From assembly GCA_018136815.1 (NCBI GenBank), contig CM030938.1:2953289-3017288 (forward strand): 64,000 bases of DNA, written 5' to 3'. The position numbers and the translations under genes are program-made. A model generated the notes under the pieces. That model searched no databases and was not told where the DNA came from. It saw only the letters and a list, made by a program, of their open reading frames with translations. Below, piece by piece: positions 41,690 to 52,853 of this stretch; the stretch's first letter is position 1; every line of letters starts with the position of its first letter. The DNA is from Isochrysis galbana (Eukaryota; Haptophyta; Isochrysidales; Isochrysidaceae).

Positions 41690-41995
41690 GGATTCGCCCA
41701 CGGCGGTGAGCAGCACCGGAAGCTTCACCGAGGTGAGCGACACGCACTTCTCGAAACACAGATCCGGCATTTTCATCAGCAGCGTGTGCTCGAGGTCGAC
41801 AGACCTGAGAGCCGAGCACCCCGACCAGGCCCCGTCCAGCACCTCGTGGACTCCTCGAAGAAGAGAGACCGTCTCGAGGGAGGTGCACCCTTGGAAGCAG
41901 TATTGACCCACCACCTCGAGCACGTGGGAGATGGGGGGCTCCCGCAATGCAGTGCAGCCAGAGAAGGCGCAGCTCACGAATAACCTATCAATACA
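41690..41995 (-). CDS. BspA-like LRR fragment
   Basis: Four consecutive LRR_5 repeats on the minus strand: CAFSGCTALREPPI, YCFQGCTSLETVSL, GAWSGCSALRSVDL and LCFEKCVSLTSVKL, ending AVGESCFI. It is bounded by a repeat (42020-42135) on the 5' side and has no start codon or signal peptide in view, so it is an internal exon or relic. Same superfamily as 6890-7200. Confidence 0.55.
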
Positions 41996-42019
41996 CGGCA
42001 AAACAAAAGTAGCCAACTT

Positions 42020-42135
42020 CTGTCGTATTCCATACGATGACAGACTGTTACTTATAATCTGTGGGTTATTTGAAGCCTTAAGGTCTCGTCGATTGGTGTT
42101 CCGCCTCTTCTCTTACTTTCTCTCGATCGAAGCTG
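42020..42135 (+). repeat. 115-bp repeat, copy 1
   Basis: GTCGTATTCCATACGATGAC through CTCTTCTC.TACTTTCTCTCG recurs at 43646-43765 with few changes. One copy lies each side of the RT fragment and hAT insertion, in the same orientation. They could be remnants of LTRs or of an element leader. Confidence 0.55.
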
Positions 42136-42139
42136 GGAA

Positions 42140-42465
42140 TTCTACCACTTGGCGCTCCGCCTGCTCAACTTCGGGCCGGACTTTCAACAGCTAGCCAAAG
42201 CGCTCACGATCGAAGAGGCGAGACCGATCCGCACGATCAAAATCAACGGTGGCCGAAGCTACCCCTTCACAATAGGAAGCGGGATGCCCCAGGGGTGCCC
42301 ACTTTCACCGCTCACCTTCCTTCTCACGACCGAAGCGCTCACCCGCGCGATAAACGGAGACCCCGACATACAGGGGGTAGATCTCAACGGATACGACCTA
42401 AAGATCAGCCAGTTCGCAGACGACACGGCGATCATCACGAGGGACTTGTCAGAGCAAGGCTCATC
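42140..42465 (+). mobile_element. Non-LTR retrotransposon reverse-transcriptase core fragment
   Basis: Open frame with LRLLNFGPDFQQL, the motif GMPQGCPLSPLTFLL (RT motif 4, substrate pocket) and ISQFADDTAII (catalytic FADD, motif 5), the usual spacing for LINE RTs. It starts inside the fingers/palm and ends just after the FADD strand. It is the only piece of RT catalytic core seen in the window, although several LINE copies retain flanking coding regions. Directly downstream is an inverted MPV-type leader fragment (42470-42539). Confidence 0.85.
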
Positions 42466-42539
42466 TCACTCTTGGAGATTGCCTGCGAGGGCGCGCCGGC
42501 AGCTAGCGCGGAATGCGGTTCTTGCTGGTGGGAGCTCAT

Positions 42540-43415
42540 TAGGGGTTGGCGGAAGTATCCATATTTTTGGACCCAAATATCCATTTTTTATATCTTCAAA
42601 ATATCCACAACCCCCACCCAAATATCCACCAAAATATCCACCTTGTACCTTGTACATAAATAATATTATCTATTTTTACATTTACAAGTATGTCGTCTCA
42701 CCCCTCACCCTACCCCCCATCGCGTCATCGCGTGTGATTGCATGTCCTTTCACCTTTGCCACACCTACATCCTACATCCTATATTATGTTGTTTCGTTAT
42801 TTCACATGCCATATCCATATCTCATATCCATTACGGGGGGCGGAGGTTGTTGCGATTGTATCGCAACATCACTGACGCTTGCACTTGATCTGCAAGAGAT
42901 GCATCCCGATTGTCACCAAACATGCACTGGAGCAATGAAAACACACGTTCACATGAAGCTGAATTGGGACTCATACAGAAGGTTATCCTGGCCGCAAGTG
43001 CCCAAGTAGGAAAGAGTGTGTGGCGCGATGCCCACCACTGAAGCACGGATTGCGTGAATACGGGGAGGGTCAAGTCGCTGCTCACCGCCAGCGGCTATCG
43101 CGCGCGTCCTCTTCGAAGCTGCGCGCGCGAAGGACGAGAAGGTGTGCGGTGCATGGCGCGTCGCGCCTCTACTCAGGCATGGGCCATCCATGGCGGGCTT
43201 GAGGCACAGGGCACATGCGGGGGGGGCATCACCTCTGCGCATTGCGGGGGGGGGGGAGGGGGGGGCGCGTCGCGCAAGGGGTTTTGTTTTTTGGGCGAGC
43301 CACTGGGAGCGGCGAACTCTGACCCAAATATCCACGAAATATCCGCGGATATCTTCGCCCGCCAAAGCCGCCCAAATATCCAAGAGATATATCCGGATAT
43401 ATCCGCCAACCCCTA
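42540..43415 (-). mobile_element. hAT transposon, internally deleted, with 8-bp target duplication
   Basis: Termini TAGGGGTTGGCGGA and TCCGCCAACCCCTA are perfect inverted repeats. The flanking GAGCTCAT at 42532-42539 and 43416-43423 is the 8-bp duplication typical of hAT. Subterminal AAATATCC repeats occur at both ends. On the minus strand a 255-nt frame (42831-43085) encodes the hAT dimerisation domain: LQWWASRHTLFPTW, then SPNSASCERVFSLLQ and LRYNRNN. The rest of the transposase (BED finger, RNase-H core) is missing in 876 bp, so it is non-autonomous. The insertion lies in an MPV-type leader; the uninterrupted target (ATGAGCTC once) is at 54321-54328. Confidence 0.93.
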
Positions 43416-43645
43416 GAGCTCATGGAGCTTTCCTCGGGGGTGACTACGGGTCAAGCTTCCGAATTTGTGCTCAAAGGGCCCATGGGTGCTCTCGTCTTCT
43501 ATTTTAAGCGTCGCTTTCAACGTTTAATTTCTAGGTTATCTTTGGCTTCTTTCGCCTCGTCGTTCTAATTCTGGATTTCTTCTATTTCGGTTGCTTTGTT
43601 CTCTTTTCACGCTGCTCGCCGGGACGACTCGAATTTAGTCGGGGA

Positions 43646-43765
43646 GTGTCGTATTCCATACGATGACAGACTTTTACTTCTAACATGTGGGTTATTTTTA
43701 AGCCTCAAAGTCTCGTCGATTGGTATACCGCCTCTTCTCGTTACTTTCTCTCGATGTCATCAAAC
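43646..43765 (+). repeat. 115-bp repeat, copy 2
   Basis: Second copy of 42020-42135, here followed by a T/C-rich leader (43766-44130) that leads to the ORF MADTVRPDSY. Confidence 0.55.
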
Positions 43766-44131
43766 GTTCCATGACTGTCTTTCGTCTTCTCTCGTCCATT
43801 GATCGTAGCTCCCCCAGCGAGGTCTGCCCTCGTTGTGCGGACCCCTCTGTCGCATGTCTGCGTGTTGCTGAATTGCCCTGGTGCCGACGCCTTGCCGTCC
43901 GTCCAGGTGTGGTTAGTTTTCGCCCTGTTTGGTTTAGTTTGTGTGGTTCTGTGCCCTCAGACTTTTTGAGTCCTTGCGTTGTAGCCTCCCGTGTCTACCT
44001 CGGACCTAAGAAGCTCTCATTCTCATTCTCTCTCTTTCACTAGTTCGCTAGCTAGCCTCGTCTCTACTCTCCGACGCCGCGCGTTGTGCAATCCTCCGAC
44101 CTCCAGTCTCCCTCTTCGCTCGTCACGCTCG

Positions 44132-44383
44132 ATGGCAGACACTGTCAGACCCGATTCTTACCATGATCTTTCAGACATCCTCCCGCAAGCAGCAATCAAC
44201 GAACCCTCTACGACCGCGTCAGCTGCCGGCTCGATCGAACGGCCCTCTGCCTACGAGCCTGTAGTCATCGCGTGTTCGACAGAGTTGTGCTCCCAGGCCC
44301 CTGCAGGCCACCTGGGGACCTTGAGAGGGGCCGCAGGCGCGCGCCATGGCCATGGGCCCCCGCCGCAGGGAAGAGAGGAGTAA
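44132..44383 (+). CDS. Short gag-like or leader ORF of a retroelement
   Basis: 83 aa from ATG 44132: MADTVRPDSYHDLSDILPQA, then an S/T/A/P-rich stretch, breaking up in repeat-derived sequence (CAGGCCCCTGCAGGCC). A preceding 350-bp C/T-rich leader resembles those before the MARPKL ORF (51690) and the MPV ORFs. Probably the first codons of a retrotransposon gag; no diagnostic domain. Confidence 0.3.
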   Translation: MADTVRPDSYHDLSDILPQAAINEPSTTASAAGSIERPSAYEPVVIACSTELCSQAPAGHLGTLRGAAGARHGHGPPPQGREE

Positions 44384-44479
44384 AAGGGAAGAGGGAGGGG
44401 AGGGGGGAGCGGCAGCTTTCCCCTCCGGCAGAAACGTGTCTTGCCGACCTATTTGGGTAAGAGAAGACGGGGGCACGGG

Positions 44480-45040
44480 GGCGCCAGAGCCAGAGCCAGG
44501 AGGGAAGGGCCGCGGCTCGCCGCGGCCACGCGGCCACTCGCTCGGGCGAGGGAGATTAGCGCTCTAGGCCCCTAAACTCACGAGTGCCCCCCCCCCCCCC
44601 TGCGTTGTTTTACCCGAAAGGGGTTTTCCCCCCAGCGTGGCCTCGAGGAGAGGGTGTGCTGGGGTGCGCAGGGTCGGTGCATGCACGGGGGGGAGGATGA
44701 CAAATATCGAGGGGAGGGGGCAGGGTCCTAGATGGGAAATACGGCGCAGGGGCCTGCAAATACAGCCAAATACATATGTATTTGGCCTCCGGCCAAATAC
44801 ATTTCAAATACATTCGAGGCCTACTACCCAGGACACGCTTCAAATACAGCCAAATACATATGTATTTGGTCTCTGGCCAAATACGGTAAATACGTATTTC
44901 CCATCTAGGGGCAGGGTTCCCTTCCCCCCGGTACCACTCGGACACCTGGCTCGTCAGGCATGGCGGGATTCCGGGACTGAAAAGTTGTGTCCAATTAGCT
45001 AGTGGGGTTGGCTAGGATATAACATTAATAATTTTAATTA
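44480..45040 (+). repeat. Repeat R, copy 3, carrying a TIR element
   Basis: Direct copy matching 13145-13490 inverted, and in its 3' half 7365-7530. It includes the GGCCGCGGCTCGCCGCGGCC hairpin, a CCCCAGCGTGG block, ACACCTGGCTCGTCAGGC and AAAAGTTGTGTCC, ending GGCTAGGATATAACATTAAT. It is split by the insertion at 44727-44909. Confidence 0.7.
44727..44909. mobile_element. 183-bp TIR element (MITE) with 8-bp duplication
   Basis: Perfect 17-bp inverted ends CCTAGATGGGAAATACG...CGTATTTCCCATCTAGG. Target duplication GGCAGGGT at 44719-44726 and 44910-44917. The interior contains two copies of a palindromic CAAATACATATGTATTTGG segment. Two sister copies of the surrounding repeat (7.4 and 13.3 kb) lack it. 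Ends resemble those of the 382-bp element at 11065 (CCYRGATGGGAMAW), so both probably depend on the same transposase family. Confidence 0.92.
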
Positions 45041-45359
45041 AGACAGTGCCAGTGGTACACTATCATAGCAGTATGAATCTTCACCAAACGGGTACTCCTA
45101 GAGTAGGATCAGCAAACAGCAACTGGCTGGAGAGCACGAGACCAACACAAAGTAGTGGACATGCTCCGGCGGAGCGCGCGCGCGGGGGGTTGGGGCGCGT
45201 TGGTGGCCGGGAGCAGACTCGCGCGCGACCGCCTCTCGTCGGAGGCGGCGCGCGGGTCGGCCGCCGTCGGCTCGCGGCGGCTCGCGCTGCCCGCGGGGAG
45301 AGACTCTCTGGAGAGAGAGAAGAAGAGCGGAGAGGGGGGTCTCCCTCTCTTTTTTTTGT

Positions 45360-45366
45360 TGTTGTT

Positions 45367-45405
<39 letters not shown>

Positions 45406-45423
45406 GGGGGGGGGGGGGGGGGG
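45360..45423 (+). repeat. Poly-G tract
   Basis: About 60 nearly pure G, preceded by a T-rich stretch. Part of the low-complexity region upstream of the TRPM-like gene. Confidence 0.9.
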
Positions 45424-45677
45424 CGGAACGGGCGGCCGACTCCCCCCCAGAAGCGCGCAACTGCCACTGTTCCTCCCCCACCGGCTTCGTTCCTTCACCG
45501 ACACACTGTCAATTTATTCTGTAATGTGATACGACCCGCCGCGTCCTCGTGTCCTCCGATCGCCAATTTCTCTCCTCGGCCAGCGCTCATCTCTCTTCCT
45601 CTCTCCCCTTCTTTTATTGTGAAAGCTCTTGGATCCTGGGCGGTCCCCCGGCGCCGTCTTTCTCCCTCCCACTCCCT

Positions 45678-45966
<289 letters not shown>

Positions 45967-46258
45967 GTGGTCGCCAGCCGCTCGGCGTGTCAACGGCTGG
46001 CTCTCTCCCTCTCTCCTCCCCCTCCGTCCCCACCCTTCCCCTCCTCTTCTCCCTCTTCCCTCCTCTCTTCTATCTAAAGTATCTTCTCTCTCACCTCTCT
46101 GTGACGCCTCGTCCTCCGCTCTCCTCCCGCCGCTCTTTTTCCCCACCCCCAAGTGAAGAGAGCGCGAGGAGAGGGGGCGCGCTGCACACTCTCCCACTCT
46201 CCGCAATCCCTCCCTCCCTCCCTCCCTCCCGCCCCCTCTCTCCCTGCGGCGCGAGGCG

Positions 46259-49200
46259 ATGGGTGCGTCCGTGGGCAAGGTGCAGCCCAATCCAGCAGAC
46301 TCCAAGGAGCCGCCGCCGCCCGCGCCTGTCCACGTGAGCTCGAGCTACAGCAACAAGAAGCTCTCCGAATTCATGGCTGGTGCGCTTCGCTTCCAAGGGG
46401 GCCCGATGCGCAGACCAGCCAAGTGGGCGCGGCTTCCGGCGGGGTGCGACGAGGTGGCGGTGATTGAACGACAGCTCCTCGCCTACTGGAACCTTGAGCC
46501 GCCCAGCGCAGTCGTCTCCCTCGTCGGGCCAGAGAGCGTGGAGCAGGTCGTTGGCCTCGAGGTCTCAGACGCACAGGCTCTTGACGATGTTCTCAAGGCA
46601 AACTGCCCGGATCTTCCACTCAAGGAGTTCAGGGACGGACTGCGCCACGCAATTGAGAGCAGCAAGGCCTGGCTCGTCACAGACGGTGTCGACTGCGGCA
46701 CGGGAGGGCTGCTTGGTCGGCCCGGGCCGCGTGACACAAATGACGCATCCACCATCATCGGAATCAATTCGTGGAGCTCCATCATCGGCCGCGAGAAGCT
46801 CGCCGAGGCAAGGAGTGGCATGTGTGCCATGTACGAGAAGAACCAAAATCTGAGCTTCGCCACAGTTGGCGAAACTGGCTGGGCGAGCCTCCAGTCGCAG
46901 CACGGCACTTTCCTCCTTGTCGATGAGAAGGCTGGCCGGCGGCCTGCCGCCGAGCTGCGCGAGAAGATGGAGCGGCAACTCAACGAGAAGGACCTCTCGG
47001 GGGATGGAGTGAAGACGCCGGTCCTCCTAGTGTTGGTGAACGGCGACGAGCACTCCCTTCGCCGTGTCTACGAGGCCCTCTTGCACGAGGACCCGGTGCT
47101 GGTTGTCGTTGGCTCTGGCGGCGCCGCCGACGACATCTTTAAGCTCGATCAGTGGCAGCAGCAGAACAAGGACCGGGTGGGGGGAGGTGATTCAGGGATG
47201 CTGGGCGAGCACGAACACGAGGAGTGGCTGCACCCTGGTCCCAACAAGTCCGCCTCGTATATGGCGACAGCGCGCAGCCTCATCCCGGGGATTCTTAAGC
47301 ACGGCGCGCGCACCGGCGCAAACAGCTCGCCACAACTCGCCTTCTTCCATTTCGACTCCGACGCTGACGATACACCAGACTTCAGCAACGCCATACTGAA
47401 GAGCCTGCTCGACTCGTGCGACGTGGAGCAGGACAACATCATGCTCGCAGTCCAGTGGGGACAGCCACGCATCCTCGACTCTGTTCTGGAGCAGTGAGTC
47501 CTACCGCGCAAGTCCTCTACCCACCCGTCCACTCCCTTACTTGGCCTATGCTCGGCGTGGATAGGGCTTGGCCTCGTCCCATCAATCACTCTCGACTCCT
47601 GCAGCGTGCCAGCCCGGCCTGACGCGCTCGCCCACCTCGGCCCATTCTCAGGTCGGCCATTGTGGTCACTGACAAGTCAAATCAGACGCGCGAGAAGTCG
47701 GATCGCATCGTCCTTGCATTTGAAGCTGCGCTCATCCGCGTTGCAACTGGCCTGCAGGGCCCTGAGATCGTCGATGTGCTTCTGGGCCTCACGCAGGTCG
47801 ACCCCTCCGACGTAAAATTGGATAGACTCTTCAAATCAGCCCCCAACCGCTATGAGTTGAAGTCGTGGGAGAACCACTTCAGCCCGAAAATCGCAGAAAA
47901 TAGGAGGCCTTCCGTGAAGGCTGCGCATGACATTGCAAAGGAGACCGGCTACCCTGGCGATCTGACTAAAGGCAATCGATGGATGGAAGTGATCGACACG
48001 CACGTCCCTGAGTACCGCGAACATCTCCTCGCACGCGCCCGGATTTATGCCATCGCGCGCGGCCTTCCCACGCGCTCCAGCAGCAGCTTGCGACTGAGCC
48101 ACAGCTCCGAGGGGACGCAGGCGGTCGCGACCACGTGGACAGACCTCATGATCTGGGCGGTACTCATCGGGAATATTGAGCTCGCCCGCCGCATGTGGGC
48201 TAAGACGCGCCAGCCTATTCGTGCTGCGCTCATGGCGTCTCAGCTCTGCCGTTCCCTTTCCAAGTCCGGCCACCTCTTCTCTGAGTCGAAGGACCTGCTC
48301 GAGATGAGCGAGACGTACGAGCGGTGGGCGATTAAGTGCCTCGACGCACTTGGGTCGCCAGAGGAGGCGCTGCCACTGCTTGGGCTAGTGCCGACGATCA
48401 CCCGCGAGCCCGGTCAACCGGGGGCTCCGATGAAGCATGAAGCGCAGAAGGTGCAATTGTGGACCGAGTCTCCACTGGACTCGGCCATCAACGACGACGA
48501 GCCGAGTGAGGCGTGCAAGAAGTTTGTCACGCACCGACACGTGCGCCATTTGCTCCGCTGCTTCTTCTCGGGCGACTACCCAGGCTCCACGGCGCGCATC
48601 GATCGCAATGGTTGGGCGATCCAAGTGGCGGCGCAAGTCTTGTTATTCTTTCTTCCCGGCGTCGTGTGCGAAGTGATGGATCCCAGGAAGCCCATCGACA
48701 CGGCCGAAATTGGAGGGGAGCATCAGCATGAGCAAGAGGGCGCCATTTTTGCGGCGGCCTCCATGGCCACCGAGGTAGAGAATCTCGAGTGGGACGCGGA
48801 ATACTTGCAGGAACCGACGTTGCACGAGGAGGGAGTGAACTGGGAGAATGAGAACACCCTCCGCGACGTATGGAATGACGTTGTCTCCCTGCGCGCCTTC
48901 CATTTCTTCGGCGTGCCCAAAGTGAAGTTCGTAACTTACGGACTCTCTTCCATTGCGTACAACCTTTGCCTCACAATCCTCATCATTTCGGACCCGCGGC
49001 CGCAGCAGCTGGGCCGCATGCTGCCGTTTTCGCCTTTCGACACCTCTTCCGGCGGTTTCGACTTTCTCGAGCTCTTTTTCTGGATTTGGTCGGCGCTCCG
49101 CCTCTACGCCGAGTTGCGGGAGATTCCCTCGTGGGATATGAAAGGGCTGCGCATCTACTGGAAGCCCATCTGGAACAAAATGGACGTCATGAACTCGGTT

Positions 49201-51027
49201 ATGGTTCTCGTGATTGTTGTACTGCGCTTAGGCTGCTCCGTCGGCTCATCGCAGGGTGGCATACGCTCCTCCTACTTTGCTGGCATTTGCGACGGTCTCG
49301 ACCCGGATTGCCACGTGGCGCATTGCGAATCTCTTGAGGAGTGGTCCCGCGTGCTCTATGGTTTCCTCGCACTCTCCAATTGGTTCCGGCTGATTCAGCT
49401 CTTCGACTATTGGGAGCGTTTCGGTGTCCTGCGGATCATCTTCTTCAAGATGGTGGAGACGGATTTCCTCTACTGGATGGTATTCGTTGTGTTCATCTCT
49501 CTTGGCACAGGTGTCGCCCTTGCTGCGATGATTCCCAACCGCATGTTCGCTCCCAAATTTCCGGACTTCCACAATTCGCCCCTGTGGGCTCCCGTGTGGG
49601 GATTATTGGGCGACTTCAACCTCGACGTTGTTGATGATGCTATCGGTTGGAATGCCGCAGACGCGCCCCCGACACGATCAATTGTGCCACTTACCATTCT
49701 CGTCTACATGCTGATGGCGAACGTGGTGCTCGTCAATCTCCTTATCGCGCAGATGTCTTCCACCTATGAGGAATTGATGCAAGTCGCTACCGAGGAGTGG
49801 ATCTTCAATCGGGCCCATCTTATTCTCGAGTTCAAGGACTCGAAGCGGACGCTTCCGCCCCCGCTCAACATCCTCACGGTGCTTTGTTGGGACGTCCCGT
49901 CTTTGATCAGTTGGATTTTCCGCGGCGTGAGGCCGAAACCGCCGAACGCGCAAGGATTCCTTTCCGGGCTCAAGTACCACGCGCCTCCCCGCGTGTTGCT
50001 CTGGTGCATGCAACGCGAGCATGCGGCGTGCAAGCATGTTGTCAAGGAGTTAGCCCACGAGGATTCAATCGACAATAAGGTCGACGTCATGGGAGAACGG
50101 CTCACAGAGGGACAAGCTGGCATCGAGCGGTCGATCGCGGAGCTAAACGCCAAGCTGGACCGACTCACACGACGCGTGATGGACCCTAGTTCTACAACGT
50201 TCAGTAACTCTCCGTCACGCAGCCCTTTCATGCTGTCGCCCGTTCGGCGAAGTTCGGTGCGATCTGACCTGCGGCAATCGTCTGCTGCCCCTGGCGATGC
50301 TCGCGACCACGGCCCCAAGCAAGTTTCTGCCATTCGCGCACCTTCCCGTCCTGATAAGCCAGCTATGCTTCCGCCCAATTACGCTGCTGCTTTTCTAGCT
50401 AGCCTGCCACCCATCGAGCGGTCTGACGCCGTGTCCGCTGCGCAAGTCCAGCTTCGTACCTCCGCGTTCCGGATTCGGCTCGCCACGGATTCGCTCGGAG
50501 AGGAACGAGATTGGTACCTGAATGCGGCGCGCGGCGCGAGTGCCGACGCGCGCAACTCGCGCTCGACGTACGTGCATGTGCACGAGCCGGCCACCGGTCG
50601 CGATAATGTGGCGAGCTCGTGGGTGCTGGAGCCAACGCAACGGGCGGGCACATTCCGCATTCGACTAGCTTCAAGCGCCCGGGGCGTTGCCGCTGGTCAA
50701 TACCTGAACGTGCACCGTAATGGCTCGGGGGCAATGGACTCGCGCACGCCGACCTCGACCTACGTTCACGTCCACGAACAGGTCGCCGGGCGCAATGATC
50801 TCGCCAGCGACTGGGTGCTTGAGCAGGTGGAGGGGCTGCCCGACCGCTACCGCATACGCCTCGCCTCGAGCTTTCATGGCGCCACAGCCGGCTGGTACCT
50901 GAACGTATATCGTAAGGCGGAGTGCCCTGACGTCCGTACCGCCGCCTCGACCTATGTTCATGTCTTCCAACCGAATGAGGACTCGGATCTCGTGCCCAGC
51001 GTGTGGGTGATGGACCCCATGACGTGA
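46259..51027 (+). CDS. TRPM-type cation channel with a three-repeat C-terminal module
   Basis: Exons 46259-47493 and 47652-51027 (1536 aa; GTGAGT donor, CTCAG acceptor, in phase). Residues about 60-430 form the LSDAT/SLOG nucleotide-binding domain of TRPM channels (WLVTDGVDCGTGG, ATVGETGWASL, VLVVVGSGGAADDI). A helical pre-S1 region follows. Membrane segments run from about residue 830 (FVTYGLSSIAYNLCLTILII) to S6 (LVNLLIAQMSSTYEEL), with the TRP-like helix EEWIFNRAHLILEF and pore region NSPLWAPVWGLLGDFN at about 1050. A short coiled coil (MGERLTEGQAGIERSIAELN) follows. Residues 1349-1536 hold three copies, 64-65 residues apart, of FRIRLAxxxxG...YLNv...STYVHVHE...WVLE. Three such repeats suggest a beta-trefoil, possibly ligand-binding (inference). 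Role: probable Ca2+-permeable channel. Confidence 0.88.
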
Positions 51028-51689
51028 TCTTGAAGGGCTCGTCTGATCCGAGCGAGTGGGTAATGGCTGTGAGGCAGTAAGCCTTATCGAGCCTGTGCGT
51101 GATGTGATGTTGGGCGATAGTAGCTTATGGAGTCACGTGTACGATGGCGCAACATTACGTAACATGTATGTAGCATGTGTGTTCGTGTGTGGTATCCATG
51201 TGTGTGATTATTCTTTACGTTACCTACTGTTGTTCGTATGTGTGCGGTAGGTACATATATTTATTGTTGCTCTCCTGCCCAATCTAGCCGACGCAAGCGG
51301 CTATAGGCCTATGTCTCAAGCACAGGTTGCGATTGGCCCTATCCCTATATTTTCAACCCGACCCCGACCTTCTCGAAAGCGCGCTCCGCGAACGCAATCT
51401 CGCAGTGTTGGAAATTATGGTGGGAGAGGAAAATCAAACCCCTGATGTGATGTGAGTGGCTAGGGCCTCTCCTCACGATACCCAACCATATGGGCGTAGA
51501 AACCATGGCCATAGTATCAAAGACTGCTCAGAAGTAAAAGGTTTTCTGCAAACCCCGGGGGCTTTACCGCTTTACCGTGTAGTCAACCAGTAGTGGTTGG
51601 TGGTTGGCACGCATGCGCACTACGGGTGACGGGTGTAGCGAGAGTAGCGTGCCGGCAGTGCGCGCTACACCTCACCTCGCCTCCGCGCC
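51028..51689. other. TRPM-like gene 3' flank
   Basis: TG-rich sequence (GTGTGTTCGTGTGTGG and similar) after the stop; no gene. Retroelement-like leader sequence begins by about 51440. Confidence 0.4.
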
Positions 51690-52058
51690 ATGGCGCGTCC
51701 GAAATTGCAAGGAGCAAGGAGGGCTCCTCGGGCCTCTACTCACACCCCGTCAACTGGAGCTGGAATGGGTCCTCTAGCCTCGTCCGTTGCTCCACCGGCG
51801 GCCTTTCCTCTCCTTTCTTTCGCTGATCCTTTGCCAAGTGTTCCTTCCTCTCTCAATCCCTCTGTGATTGGTGCTGAAGATGATGTGGGTTCCGTCCGGT
51901 CCCTCCCTCCTTTCGAGCCCCCACCATACGAAGAGTTTGTTCCACCCCCGTCGTCGTACTCGTACCCCAAACGTAACTTCGTTCCACCTCCGACCCCCAC
52001 CGTCGGCGCCGCCCAAATCATGGACCAACTGTCGCATTCGCGAGCCTCTGCAGGCTAA
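51690..52058 (+). CDS. Proline-rich retroelement-like ORF
   Basis: 122 aa from ATG: MARPKLQGARRAPRASTHTP, proline/serine-rich, with FEPPPYEEFVPPPSSYSYP and ending in QIMDQLSHSRASAG. Low complexity, no domain. Its context (leader-type sequence before and a gag-like coiled coil after) suggests it belongs to a retroelement. It could be a host disordered protein instead. Confidence 0.3.
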   Translation: MARPKLQGARRAPRASTHTPSTGAGMGPLASSVAPPAAFPLLSFADPLPSVPSSLNPSVIGAEDDVGSVRSLPPFEPPPYEEFVPPPSSYSYPKRNFVPPPTPTVGAAQIMDQLSHSRASAG

Positions 52059-52853
52059 TTCGCTATTTTCCGCTCTACCGTTACAACCGCGATGGTAAAT
52101 CATCAATCTTCGTTCTTATGTCTATATCTACGTCTACGACGGCTCCACGCTTCTATCAATCACTACACTTCATTCAATGTTGGTCTACCATTATATCCAC
52201 GTGGCCAAGCAGCTTCTACAGGCTTCTTTCTACTCGGAATATGAATATGCTCTAGCTCTGGACTGATCACCCAGGCATGGAGATCAAGGGAGTAGTAAGC
52301 ACGTGTCGATGAAGACCAAGGAAGTAGCGAGCATCTTGCTTGCTAAAGTACACCCTCAAGAACCTCCAGCGTCTAGAGTCTAGACTCTGTAAGTCTGACA
52401 CCTCTGTAAGCTTCTACTTCTAGACTTTTTAAGTCTACCAGCTACTCCATGGCTAAGCTACGAAAAGCTATAGGTAAAGTGCACGCCGCTGTGCTCGCGT
52501 TGAGACGCTATTCGCCGATGAATCTTGTAGGATCTTCACTAAGCATGGATGAATCCCTTTCGCGCCTTTTCTGTGTGCAATCCTTCTCTAGGACGACGAG
52601 TTCTCTTCTGGCCAATTGGTTCCTTCTTTGCTCTCTCTGTTGACCCACCGTGGCTTTCGCTCCCGTGTTTATTACGTGTTGCCCTTGTTTATGTTAGAAA
52701 GTGGCGTGGCGTGTCTTCGTACGCACCCAGCAGCCGTCGCAGCGCTCTGCGGTCGAAGCCGTACCGTGACCCCTCGTACCCTTGAGCCCCTACTGCCTTG
52801 TGTGTGGTCTCTCGCTAGAAATCACCCACTAGAGATTGATTCAATCTGTTCCT

